Below the pieces are notes generated by a model that saw only the letters and a program-made list of their open reading frames with translations, made no database searches and was not told the origin of the DNA. This document shows positions 55,293-62,960 of a stretch of DNA of 64,000 nt, one piece after another; the first letter of the stretch is position 1, and each line of letters starts with the position of its first letter. Location: contig NZ_MUNO01000019.1 in NCBI RefSeq assembly GCF_002001015.1, forward strand, positions 1 to 64,000, in the 5' to 3' direction. The position numbers and the translations under genes are program-made. Source of the stretch: Polaromonas sp. A23. Its GTDB lineage: Bacteria; Pseudomonadota; Gammaproteobacteria; Burkholderiales; Burkholderiaceae_C.

Positions 55293-55943
55293 ATGAAAAA
55301 AACACTCATCTCTTTGGCTCTGGCAACCCTGTCCGCCCATGCCATGTCCGGCAACCTGCAGGTGCTGGTGCTGGACAAGGAAGGCAAGCCGGTGGCCGAC
55401 GCCGTGGTGCTGGTGATACCGGTGAACAAGGGAACGGCGAAGGTTGCCCTGCCCATGCAGGTAACCATCGCCCAGGAAAAAATGCGTTTTGTTCCTGCCG
55501 TCAGCGTGGTAGCCGTCGGCGCCAAAGCCTCGTTTGTCAACAACGACTCCTGGGAGCATCACGTGCGCGGATCGGCCGCCGGTGTTGCGCAGTTCAGCAC
55601 CGCCGGCAGCGGCGGCTTTGAATTGCGCATTGACGGCAAACTCGAAGGCAAGCCCGCCAGGTCGGCCGATGCCGTGTTTGAAAAGCCCGGGGCAGTTCTG
55701 CTGGGCTGTCACATCCACGGCTCCATGCGCGGCCATGTGTACGTGAGCGAATCGCCTTGGGCCGTGTTGACCGGCGCCGATGGCATCGCCAACGTGGAGC
55801 AGATTCCCGATGGCGCCGCGCAGGTCAAGGTCTGGCATGCCGACCAGTTGATCGACATTGCCCCACAGCAAACCACCGTGAGCGCCGCGCCCGGCAAGGC
55901 CACCCTGCAGTTGAGCGTGGTGCCGCGCCGGCGCCGGATTTAG
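55293..55943 (+). CDS. Exported cupredoxin-like protein ("methylamine utilization protein" family), copy 1
   Basis: 216 aa from the ATG at 55293. After a signal peptide (1-19) comes NLQVLVLDKEGKPVADAV, then a cupredoxin core whose type-1 copper ligands can be read: His89/His90 in DSWEHHV, Cys139, His142 and Met145 in GCHIHGSM. The C-terminal domain ends in an odd basic VVPRRRRI. Annotated elsewhere as a methylamine utilization (MauL-like) protein, but no mau genes are here. It is a close paralogue of the protein at 60975-61661. Third gene of the DUF3034-globin operon. Confidence 0.85.
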   Translation: MKKTLISLALATLSAHAMSGNLQVLVLDKEGKPVADAVVLVIPVNKGTAKVALPMQVTIAQEKMRFVPAVSVVAVGAKASFVNNDSWEHHVRGSAAGVAQFSTAGSGGFELRIDGKLEGKPARSADAVFEKPGAVLLGCHIHGSMRGHVYVSESPWAVLTGADGIANVEQIPDGAAQVKVWHADQLIDIAPQQTTVSAAPGKATLQLSVVPRRRRI

Positions 55944-55949
55944 GGCCGG

Positions 55950-56543
55950 TTAACGCTGGCTATCGCTTTCCGGCAAATCGCCCAGCGGCGCAAGGTCAGA
56001 CGCATAGACACGGTCGCGAAGCTGCAGTGCCTGGCCCTTCTGCCAGAAGGACTCAAAGGCAGCCAGCTCCTCGGCCCCTGCCCGCCCTTGCCCGCGGCGC
56101 GGCGGCGGCATGTCCGGCGCCGTTGCGTCGGCACCGGGCTCTGCGTCGGGTCGGCTGGGCTCGAATCCCTGGATCTGGTCGTTGACCCGCCAGTACACGC
56201 CGCTCACCAGGATGCCGTAGCGCGCGGCCGCATTTTTCCCGATGGCTGCGCCCAGGGCAACCAATTGCGCCGGACGACCCTCGCGGTTGTGCATGAAGTC
56301 GGTGGACAGATCCATCAGCACGGAATACATGTGACCGCGCCTGTCGTTGCGCACCACGCGAAACCGGTAGCTTGCCGACAGGATGCCGTGGGCCTCCATG
56401 GTGACCTTGATGGCTTCGTACAGCATCTCGCGGCGAAACTCCATGCGCTCTTCAAGATTCATCTTGACGGGCGCAGTCTCTGGTCCGGGAGGAACGGACT
56501 CTGGACGCCCCCCGGTTCGGAAAAGATTCCTGAGTACAGACAT
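55950..56543 (-). CDS. Hypothetical cytoplasmic protein, 197 aa
   Basis: From the ATG at 56543 (MSVLRNLFRTGGRPESVPPG). The N-terminal half has KMNLEERMEFRREMLYEAIK, then YRFRVVRNDRRGHMYSVLMD, an alternating strand-helix pattern; the C-terminal half is Pro/Arg/Ala-rich with little order. No signal peptide or known motif. I do not recognise a family. It stops 7 nt from the convergent cupredoxin gene and lies 10 nt downstream of the DUF3455 gene, on the same strand. Confidence 0.65.
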   Translation of the reverse strand: MSVLRNLFRTGGRPESVPPGPETAPVKMNLEERMEFRREMLYEAIKVTMEAHGILSASYRFRVVRNDRRGHMYSVLMDLSTDFMHNREGRPAQLVALGAAIGKNAAARYGILVSGVYWRVNDQIQGFEPSRPDAEPGADATAPDMPPPRRGQGRAGAEELAAFESFWQKGQALQLRDRVYASDLAPLGDLPESDSQR

Positions 56544-56553
56544 GCCAGCGATA

Positions 56554-57129
56554 TCAGGGCTTTGCCGCGGTAAAAAAGACGTAGTCCGCCGTGTAGCCTT
56601 CCTTGATACGCTTGCCCGCATCGGCCTGGGCCGCACATCCGCGCGCTGGCGCATTACCGCCCTCGGTATTGAGGCGCTGCACACTGGTGACGCCGGCCAT
56701 TTTGCCGGCGCCGCCCGCTGATTTGGTGCTCAGCAGCAGCAAGGGAATATCGGCAGCGCGCTCGCCATTGGCGCGGGCCTTCACGGTACCCACCGACCGG
56801 CTGCCGTCAAGTGCAGTCCAACCCGGGCCTGCGCCGTGCGTGCCGACCTTCTCGTCTTTCTGGTTGAACAGATCGGCTTCGGGCGCAATGAACACCCAGG
56901 CCCATCCACCCTTGCCGTCGGCACGGCACTCATAAATTTGCGAGCCCACCGCATGCCAGGTGAAAGCGGCGCGTTCGTTGTCAGCCGGCTTGAGCACGGC
57001 GGGTACCGGTTTGGTGGTGTCTGCCTGCCCTGAGGGCTGGGAAACGGCGCAGGCGCTGAGCAGGCCGGCGCAAATAACAGCAAGGGTGAAACCGGGGGCG
57101 GGAAAGGAAAGTTGCGAGCGGGTTTTCAT
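56554..57129 (-). CDS. DUF3455 lipoprotein-like protein
   Basis: 191 aa from the ATG at 57129. The N terminus PGFTLAVICAGLLSACAVSQ contains a lipobox LSAC (Cys at about residue 27). The DUF3455 features follow: FTWHAVGSQIYECRADGKGG at about 54-73, then WVFIAPEADLF, THGAGPGWTALDGSRSVGTV and CAAQADAGKRIKEGYTADYV. Function unknown. It is divergent from the ECF sigma gene across about 150 bp, so it is a natural candidate target of that sigma factor. Confidence 0.85.
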   Translation of the reverse strand: MKTRSQLSFPAPGFTLAVICAGLLSACAVSQPSGQADTTKPVPAVLKPADNERAAFTWHAVGSQIYECRADGKGGWAWVFIAPEADLFNQKDEKVGTHGAGPGWTALDGSRSVGTVKARANGERAADIPLLLLSTKSAGGAGKMAGVTSVQRLNTEGGNAPARGCAAQADAGKRIKEGYTADYVFFTAAKP

Positions 57130-57248
57130 GGGTGTCCTTGGGTTGAGTGGGTAAAAATGCGGCCAGGCCTGCGCCCCGCCAGCACTAGACAAACGCCGCC
57201 AACCGGAAATCGGATGCAAGCTTGTTAAAAATTCCGGCCCCCGCGGGT

Positions 57249-57276
57249 TTGCCGCGCGGGCGGAACTTCATATACT
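57249..57276 (+). promoter_or_regulatory. Candidate promoter of the ECF sigma gene
   Basis: TTGCCG (57249-57254) and TATACT (57271-57276) with a 16-nt spacer, ending 7 nt before the ATG at 57284. A GC-rich inverted repeat overlaps the -35. Confidence 0.4.
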
Positions 57277-57283
57277 CAGCCGC

Positions 57284-57895
57284 ATGAAACCGGACACCGA
57301 AGTCGACACCCGCAGCCTGGAAGCCCTGATCCAGGGCGCAGCGCGGGGCGACCATGCCTGCTTCGCGCAGGTCTATCAGCGCACCCACCTGCATCTGTTT
57401 GGGGTTGCCGTTCGTATATTGGGTCAAGGACACGCGGCCGAAGATGTGCTGCAAGAGGCGTATGTGAGTATCTGGAAAAGTGCCGGCGGCTACCGCAGCG
57501 AGGTAGGCGGGCAAACCATTCAACCGATGACATGGCTTATTGCCATCGTCCGCAACAAGGCGCTGGACGCCCTGCGGGCCCGCACGCGCCGCCGCGAAAG
57601 CGAGCTACCCGAGTCAGGCGAGGTGGACGAAGACGACGTCCAGTCCGTCGGCACCCCGGCGCCCAGCGCCATGCAATTGCTTGAGCAGGCCAGCGAGGCC
57701 CTGCACATCGAAGGCTGCATGAGTTCGCTCGACGGCAGTTACCGGCAAAGCCTGGCCCTGGCTTATTACCAGGGCCTGAGCCACACCGAAGTTGCCGAAC
57801 AAATGGGCGCACCGCTGGGCTCGGTCAAGGCCTGGATACGGCGCGGCCTGGAAAAGCTCAAGGGCTGCCTGGCCGCGCAAGGGGTGGTCGCATGA
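57284..57895 (+). CDS. ECF-type RNA polymerase sigma factor (SigK/RpoE-like)
   Basis: 203 aa. Sigma region 2 is clear: YQRTHLHLFGVAVRILGQGH then AAEDVLQEAYVSIWKSA. An acidic linker (about 105-125) follows, then region 4 with YRQSLALAYYQGLSHTEVAE and GSVKAWIRRGLEKLKGCL, the helix-turn-helix that reads the -35. Lacks the regions 1 and 3 of housekeeping sigma factors. The stop overlaps the anti-sigma start (ATGA), a standard ECF arrangement. Its regulon is unknown; the flanking exported redox genes are the candidates. Confidence 0.92.
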   Translation: MKPDTEVDTRSLEALIQGAARGDHACFAQVYQRTHLHLFGVAVRILGQGHAAEDVLQEAYVSIWKSAGGYRSEVGGQTIQPMTWLIAIVRNKALDALRARTRRRESELPESGEVDEDDVQSVGTPAPSAMQLLEQASEALHIEGCMSSLDGSYRQSLALAYYQGLSHTEVAEQMGAPLGSVKAWIRRGLEKLKGCLAAQGVVA

Positions 57896-58623
57896 GATAT
57901 GTCCAGCCCGAATTGCTTGAACACCTCGCGTCGTCGTATGTACTTGGCACGCTGAGAGGCGGCGCCCGGCGCCGCTTTGAACGGCTGCAGCACAACCGCG
58001 CCGATGTACGCAGCCTGGTGACGCAATGGGAGACTCGCTTGGGCCAACTCGCCGTGTCGGTGCCCGCTCAACAACCTTCGCCGCAATTGTGGAAGGCCAT
58101 CGCAGCACGAACGCAGCCCCAGGCGGCCGCGCCTGCTGGCGGGTGGCTGGGCTGGCTCAAGCCCGCCGGCTTTGGCTTCGGTGGCCTCGCCGCCGGCGTG
58201 ATTGCCGCCAGCATGCTGTTTGTCACCGCACCGGGCCTCTTCATGTCCAGCGACCAGGTCGCCATGCGCACGGGTGAAAAGCTGCCGCAAAGTTATGTGG
58301 GCCTGCTCACCGACGCCCAGGGTAACGGCAAGCTGCTGGTCAGCTCGCTGCGCCACGGTAAAACCATGACGGTCAAGGTGATCGGTCCCATCACCCCGCC
58401 CACCAGCGGGAGGCTGGTGTTGTGGGCCATTCCCGCCAACGACGCGGTCTTTGCCATCGGCACCGTGCCAACCACAGGCTCGGCCGTATCCCTGCTGCCC
58501 GACACTTCGGAAAAACTGCTGTCCAAGGTCAGCAAGCTGGTGGTGACGCTGGAAACAGACGCAAAGCCCGTCGCTCCGAGCGGGCCCGTGGTGTTCAGCG
58601 GCAACTGCGCCAAGTTGTGGTGA
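57892..58623 (+). CDS. Anti-sigma factor (RskA-type)
   Basis: 243 aa. The N terminus, LLEHLASSYVLGTLRGGARR, is the anti-sigma-K/RskA-type sigma-binding domain, without the zinc HxxxCxxC of ZAS proteins. One membrane segment (about 92-117, GFGFGGLAAGVIAASMLFVT) puts the C-terminal domain (about 125-243, SYVGLLTDAQGNGKLLVSS, SGRLVLWAIPAN, PSGPVVFSGNCAKLW) in the periplasm, where it can sense a signal. Co-translated with the sigma gene. Confidence 0.88.
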   Translation: MRYVQPELLEHLASSYVLGTLRGGARRRFERLQHNRADVRSLVTQWETRLGQLAVSVPAQQPSPQLWKAIAARTQPQAAAPAGGWLGWLKPAGFGFGGLAAGVIAASMLFVTAPGLFMSSDQVAMRTGEKLPQSYVGLLTDAQGNGKLLVSSLRHGKTMTVKVIGPITPPTSGRLVLWAIPANDAVFAIGTVPTTGSAVSLLPDTSEKLLSKVSKLVVTLETDAKPVAPSGPVVFSGNCAKLW

Positions 58624-58727
58624 CCTGGTTCAGGCAGGTGTTCGGCGGCATGGGATTTTGCAATCCGTGCTGTGAGCCATCGGCCCCATGTTCGCTCATG
58701 AAAGAAGGCTGAAAGCTGCCGCGCGTC

Positions 58728-59402
58728 ATGGCCCCCGCTGAGTTCACGACCCGAGGTTTCGCCCTGATTGAGGAGGTACTGGCCGCCGGGGAATGCGACG
58801 CTATTGCCCGCCGCCTGGCCACCGTATCTGCAAACCCCGTGGGTACGCGTTCCCTGCTGTCCCAAGCCTGGTGCCGGGCACTTGCGGAAAAAATTCGCCG
58901 GCACTCCTGCCTGTCGCCGCTGCTTCCTTCGGATTTTGTTGCTGCGCAGTGCACCTACTTTCAGAAATCACAGGCGTGCAACTGGCTGGTGCCGCTGCAT
59001 CAGGATCTGAGCATTCCGGTTGCCAGGCGCATCACACATCGCAGCCTGACTGGCTGGTCAGAGAAGGAAGGCACCTGGTACGTTCAACCGCCGGTTGAGC
59101 TCCTGCAGCAGCTGGTGGCGGTGCGCCTGCACATCGACTCCTGCGGCATCAACGATGGTCCGCTGCGAGTGGTGCCTGCTTCGCATCTGAAAGGCCGGCT
59201 ACCGGAAAAGCTCGCCACCGCAGACCGACAGGTCGAAGCCGAATTCATCTGCACCGCCGGGCAAGGCAGCGCCATGGTCATGCGTCCGCTGCTTCTGCAC
59301 ACGTCCTCAAAATCCAGCGGTACCAGCAGGCGGAGGGTGCTGCATTTCCTGTTCGGCCCCCGGGAACTCCCGTTCGGCCTTCAGTGGCGGCAAGCCGTTT
59401 GA
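58728..59402 (+). CDS. Phytanoyl-CoA dioxygenase-family Fe(II)/2-oxoglutarate oxygenase
   Basis: 224 aa. The iron triad is readable as His91 and Asp93 in PLHQDLS plus His191 in RPLLLHTSSKS, with Arg201-Arg203 placed to bind 2-oxoglutarate. The typical LRVVPASHLKGRL occurs at about 146-158. Cytoplasmic. The substrate is unknown; family members hydroxylate lipids, amino acids or natural products. It starts 104 nt after the anti-sigma gene, so it may be part of the same transcript. Confidence 0.85.
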   Translation: MAPAEFTTRGFALIEEVLAAGECDAIARRLATVSANPVGTRSLLSQAWCRALAEKIRRHSCLSPLLPSDFVAAQCTYFQKSQACNWLVPLHQDLSIPVARRITHRSLTGWSEKEGTWYVQPPVELLQQLVAVRLHIDSCGINDGPLRVVPASHLKGRLPEKLATADRQVEAEFICTAGQGSAMVMRPLLLHTSSKSSGTSRRRVLHFLFGPRELPFGLQWRQAV

Positions 59403-59453
59403 ATTTGCCGCCAGCGGGCAAAGCGTCCCCTCCATTTGAATAAAGGAAAAAAG

Positions 59454-60281
59454 ATGAGTGTGTTGAAGATTGCAGCCTTTTCCGACGGGAATGCCGGCGG
59501 CAACCCGGCCGGCGTGATGATTGCCAACAAATTCCCTGATGACAGCGAGATGCAGCGGATTGCCGCAGAGCTTGGTTTTTCGGAAACAGTTTTTGCCGTC
59601 TCCACCGGTACCGGATGGCGAGTGCGCTATTTCTCGCCGGAGTCTGAAGTGCCCTTCTGCGGCCACGCAACGATTGCCCTGGGCGCGGCACTGGCCCTTC
59701 AATGCGGCGATGGCGTGTTTAACCTGCGCCTGAATCACGCCAACATCACCGTTGAAGGCCGACGCACTGGGGACACGGTTGCCGCCGCGCTGCAATCGCC
59801 GCCTACGCGCAGCCAGGCTGCGCCGGAGTCACTTGTGCTTGAAACCCTGGCGCTGTTCGGCTATACGCAGAATGACCTGGACCCCCGCTTTGCGCCTGCA
59901 CTGGCCCATGGCGGCGCAGATCACCTGGTACTGGTTCTAAAGAGCCGCGAAAAACTGGCGGCCATGCAATACGACCTGGGCACGGGCCGGGAACTGATGA
60001 ACAAGGCTGGGCTCGTGACGATTCTTCTGGCCTATGCGCAAACACCGCAGCTTTTTCATACCCGCAACCCCTTTGCCTCCGGCGGCGTATACGAAGACCC
60101 GGCCACGGGTGCGGCAACAGCCGCTTTTGCAGGCTACCTGCGCGACATGGCATGGCCGCATGGCGGCGCGATCGATATCGTGCAAGGTGAAGACATGGGC
60201 ATGCGCTCCCGCCTGCGCGCCGAAATTCCGCCCACCTCCGGGTCGTCGATCAAGGTTTCCGGCACAGCGCGGGTCATGTAA
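59454..60281 (+). CDS. PhzF-family isomerase/epimerase-like protein
   Basis: 275 aa from the ATG at 59454, which follows AAAGGAAAAAAG; a TTG at 59436 is also in frame. Typical PhzF/DapF-fold motifs: FSDGNAGGNPAGVMI (about 9-23), the catalytic Glu in ELGFSETVFAV (about 44-50), VRYFSPESEVPFCGHATIAL (about 62-81) and NPFASGGVYEDPATGAATAA. PhzF-like proteins are common with unknown substrates. The neighbour is an iron oxygenase; no phenazine genes are present. Confidence 0.88.
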   Translation: MSVLKIAAFSDGNAGGNPAGVMIANKFPDDSEMQRIAAELGFSETVFAVSTGTGWRVRYFSPESEVPFCGHATIALGAALALQCGDGVFNLRLNHANITVEGRRTGDTVAAALQSPPTRSQAAPESLVLETLALFGYTQNDLDPRFAPALAHGGADHLVLVLKSREKLAAMQYDLGTGRELMNKAGLVTILLAYAQTPQLFHTRNPFASGGVYEDPATGAATAAFAGYLRDMAWPHGGAIDIVQGEDMGMRSRLRAEIPPTSGSSIKVSGTARVM

Positions 60282-60440
60282 ACCTGATTCCGGGGGTTGC
60301 CCTCTTCATCGTTGCAGACGGTTGTCGGTCGCATTTACAAATTAATTACAACTGGTTCTGCATCCGTTCCCGGGTTTCCCTCGTTTGTCTAAGGTGCTGA
60401 CTTGCAGCGCATTTTTTAACTGCTATCCAAGGAGCCTGAC

Positions 60441-60899
60441 ATGAACACTTTTTCCATCCGTAAGCTGATTGCATTGCCCATCCTGGGCCTGGCTTTGGCC
60501 GGAGCTGCGCTGGCAGCCGACATCCAGACCACGCCTGCTGAAAACGCACGTCTTGACGATTTTTCCGTCGGCAAAAAGGCCATGGAAGCCAAAAAATGGT
60601 CTGAGGCTGCGAGCAGCTTTAGCAAGGTGGTCGCGCAGAACCCGAAGAACGCCGACGCCTACAACTACCTCGGTTACTCAAACCGCTGGCTGGGTAAATA
60701 TGACGAGGCCTTTGCAGCCTATGACAAGGCGCTGGCGCTGGACCCGAAACACCGCGGCGCGCTGGAATACTCGGGCATTGCCTATCTGAAGACCGGCAAG
60801 AAAGCCCAGGCCGAAGCCCAGCTTGCCAAGCTGCAGACCATTTGCAGCAGCTGTGAAGAAACCACAGACCTGGCCAAAGCCATCGCAGCCGCCAAATAA
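60441..60899 (+). CDS. Exported TPR-repeat protein
   Basis: 152 aa. A signal peptide (1-25, ALAGAALA) leads into about three tetratricopeptide repeats: FSVGKKAMEAKKWSEAASSF, ADAYNYLGYSNRWLGKYDEA and HRGALEYSGIAYLKTGKKAQ. The end has CSSC (about residues 139-142), followed by EETTDLAKAI. Periplasmic scaffold or small chaperone; partner unknown. It is followed by a strong hairpin and the second cupredoxin, 75 nt away. Confidence 0.85.
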   Translation: MNTFSIRKLIALPILGLALAGAALAADIQTTPAENARLDDFSVGKKAMEAKKWSEAASSFSKVVAQNPKNADAYNYLGYSNRWLGKYDEAFAAYDKALALDPKHRGALEYSGIAYLKTGKKAQAEAQLAKLQTICSSCEETTDLAKAIAAAK

Positions 60900-60914
60900 G
60901 CGACCGCTGTCCTC

Positions 60915-60939
60915 GCCATCCCGTCCAAACCGGGATGGC
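60915..60939. terminator. Strong hairpin between the TPR and cupredoxin genes
   Basis: A perfect 9-bp stem, GCCATCCCG (60915-60923) and CGGGATGGC (60931-60939), with a 7-nt loop. No T-run follows, so it could be an attenuator or an RNA-stabilising hairpin rather than a classical terminator. Confidence 0.5.
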
Positions 60940-60974
60940 CGCTTCACTCTCCTCAATCTGGCCGGAAGACATCC

Positions 60975-61661
60975 ATGACCTGCTTCAAACCCCTGCCTCT
61001 ATCTCTGTTGCAATCTGCTCTTCTTTTTATAGCTGCCTGCGCTTTCTCCACAACGGCTACCGCCGGAAACCTTGTAGTGCAGGTGCTCGACAAGGAAGGC
61101 AAACCGGCGCCTGACGCCGTGGTGGTGGTGGTGCCGGCCAGCAAAACCGCCGCGCCTAAAAATCCGCTGCCCAGCCAGGTCACGATTCACCAGGAAAAGA
61201 TGCGATTTGTTCCGGCTGTCAGCTTGGTCGCCGTGGGCGCCAAGGCCCAGTTCATCAACAACGACCCGTGGGAACACCATGTGCGCGCTTCGGCTGCCGG
61301 GGCTGCGCAGTTCAACGCAACGGCCGGCGAAGGTTTCGAGTTGCGCCTGGACGGCAAGCCGGAAGGCAAGCCCGCCAAAACAGCCGACGCGACCTTCAGC
61401 AAACCCGGCGCCGTGCTGCTGGGTTGCCACATTCACGGCTCCATGCGCGGGCATGTGTACGTGAGCGATTCCCCGTGGGCGGCGCTGACCGGCGCTGACG
61501 GCGTGGCCCAGCTCGAACAGGTTCCTGAAGGAGCAGCCCAGATCAAGGTGTGGCATGCCGACCAGCTGATCGACATTGCCGCGCAGGCCTACACCGTGAC
61601 CGCAAGCCCCGGCAAACTCACCCTGCAACTCAGCGTAGTGCCACGCCGGCGCCGGCTCTAG
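60975..61661 (+). CDS. Exported cupredoxin-like protein, copy 2
   Basis: 228 aa. Long signal peptide (about 1-32, LLFIAACAFSTTATA), then a mature chain nearly the same as copy 1: DKEGKPAPDAVVVVV, QEKMRFVPAVS, NDPWEHHVRAS, GCHIHGSMRGHVYV and WHADQLIDIA, ending VVPRRRRL. The type-1 copper ligand set is conserved. By eye roughly three quarters of mature residues match copy 1, so this is a recent paralogue. Part of the signal peptide is derived from a dispersed repeat (61022-61050). Confidence 0.87.
   Translation: MTCFKPLPLSLLQSALLFIAACAFSTTATAGNLVVQVLDKEGKPAPDAVVVVVPASKTAAPKNPLPSQVTIHQEKMRFVPAVSLVAVGAKAQFINNDPWEHHVRASAAGAAQFNATAGEGFELRLDGKPEGKPAKTADATFSKPGAVLLGCHIHGSMRGHVYVSDSPWAALTGADGVAQLEQVPEGAAQIKVWHADQLIDIAAQAYTVTASPGKLTLQLSVVPRRRRL
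61022..61050 (+). repeat. Partial dispersed repeat in the cupredoxin 2 signal peptide
   Basis: TTTTTATAGCTGCCTGCGCT matches the right arm and core of the family; the left palindromic arm and the tail are missing. Confidence 0.55.
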
Positions 61662-61739
61662 AACTTTTGCCTTGATTCAGCCGGGGCGTTGACAGCGCCT
61701 TACGCAAAACTTACATTGAAGCCTCTGCACGGAGGCTTT

Positions 61740-62042
61740 ATGGCGCACCCTTCAACTTCCCCGGCAAGCTGGCACCTCACCCTGGCAGGGCTGCAACGCA
61801 TCAAGCAGTGGCACCTTGACCATCAAAGCAGCCATCCGCTGGAGCACCAGCTCTGGGACGCCGTGCTGACGCTGTGGGTCATGGGCTGGGTTGGCTGGCT
61901 GCCGGCCTTTGTGCTGGAAATCCCGCTGGCCTACCCCTTATGTCTACTCGGCATGCTTGCGCCACAGCTGTATGTGCGCTGGCGGGTACACGCCCATACC
62001 CGCGGCCGTCTCAGGTGCGACTGGCTGGAACTGGCACACTGA
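61740..62042 (+). CDS. Small two-TM membrane protein, unknown
   Basis: 100 aa from the ATG at 61740 (GGAGG nearby). Helical, with a polar N terminus (LTLAGLQRIKQWHLDHQSSH) and two hydrophobic stretches (about 41-58 and 60-79, ending in CLLGMLAPQLYVRW), then a basic tail. Unrecognised family. It is 15 nt upstream of the enoyl-CoA hydratase start. Confidence 0.65.
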   Translation: MAHPSTSPASWHLTLAGLQRIKQWHLDHQSSHPLEHQLWDAVLTLWVMGWVGWLPAFVLEIPLAYPLCLLGMLAPQLYVRWRVHAHTRGRLRCDWLELAH

Positions 62043-62057
62043 ATTACATTGGCAGGC

Positions 62058-62903
62058 ATGAACCCACTGACCTGCTTTTCCCTTTCGACCACCGACCACA
62101 TTGCGCACCTGGTGCTCAATCGCCCCGAGGCGATGAACACCATGCACCCGACCTTCTGGCATGAGCTCGACGAAGTGCTCACACACATCCACAAGGCCGG
62201 CGATGCGCGTGTGCTGGTGATCTCCAGCACCGGCAAACATTTCAGTGCTGGTATGGCACTGGAAACCTTCTCGGGCGCCATTGCCATGGACGACCAGAGC
62301 CCCGAAGGCCGCGCCGCGATCTTCGACATGCTGGGCGACATGCAGGCCACCTTCACCAAGCTGGAGACGCTGCGCATCCCGGTAATTGCGGCCATCCAGG
62401 GCGGATGCATTGGGGGCGCTGTCGACATGGTGACGGCTTGCTGCATCCGCTACGCCACGCCGGACACCTTTTTCTGCATCCAGGAAATCAACATCGGCAT
62501 GGTGGCCGACGTCGGCACCCTGCAGCGCCTGCCCAAGCTGGTGCCGCTGGCCGTGGTCAAGGAGCTGGCCTACACTGGGCGCCGCCTCAGTGCTGCCAAG
62601 GCGCTGGGCTACGGCCTGGTCAACGAGGTGTTCGACTCGCGCGAAGCCATGCTGGCCGGCGCGCTGCAATGCGCGAAAGAGATTGCCGCCAAGCCGCCGG
62701 TGGCCATCTGGGGCACCAAGCAGGCGATTCACTACACCCGCGACCACTCGGTGGACGACGCGCTCAAACAGATGGGCTGGCTGCAGGGCGCGATCTGGAG
62801 CAACCAGCATGTGCGTGAATCGGTGACGGCGATGAAGGAGAAGCGGGCAGGAGAGTTCAGCGCGCTGCCGTCGCTCAAGTTCTTTAATGAAATCGGGCTC
62901 TAG
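62058..62903 (+). CDS. Crotonase-family enoyl-CoA hydratase/isomerase, probably dienoyl-CoA isomerase
   Basis: 281 aa from the ATG at 62058 (TTG at 62049 is possible). Crotonase motifs: HLVLNRPEAMNTM, KHFSAGMAL (oxyanion hole), GGCIGGAVDMVTACCIRY (second oxyanion hole), FCIQEINIGMVADVGTLQRL and the Leu-Val-Asn segment YGLVNEVF. The Asp in VADVGTLQRLPK occurs in delta3,5-delta2,4-dienoyl-CoA isomerases rather than plain hydratases. Role: beta-oxidation of unsaturated fatty acids, by inference. Confidence 0.86.
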   Translation: MNPLTCFSLSTTDHIAHLVLNRPEAMNTMHPTFWHELDEVLTHIHKAGDARVLVISSTGKHFSAGMALETFSGAIAMDDQSPEGRAAIFDMLGDMQATFTKLETLRIPVIAAIQGGCIGGAVDMVTACCIRYATPDTFFCIQEINIGMVADVGTLQRLPKLVPLAVVKELAYTGRRLSAAKALGYGLVNEVFDSREAMLAGALQCAKEIAAKPPVAIWGTKQAIHYTRDHSVDDALKQMGWLQGAIWSNQHVRESVTAMKEKRAGEFSALPSLKFFNEIGL

Positions 62904-62922
62904 CCCTTATCACACCTGAGCA

Positions 62923-62960
62923 AGTAGCTATCTATTTGATAGCAACACCAGATGACGCCA
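62923..62960 (-). repeat. Partial dispersed repeat between the hydratase and the hydrolase genes
   Basis: GTAGCTATCTATTTGATAGC; the palindromic arms only, overlapping the last codons of the alpha/beta hydrolase gene. Confidence 0.6.
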
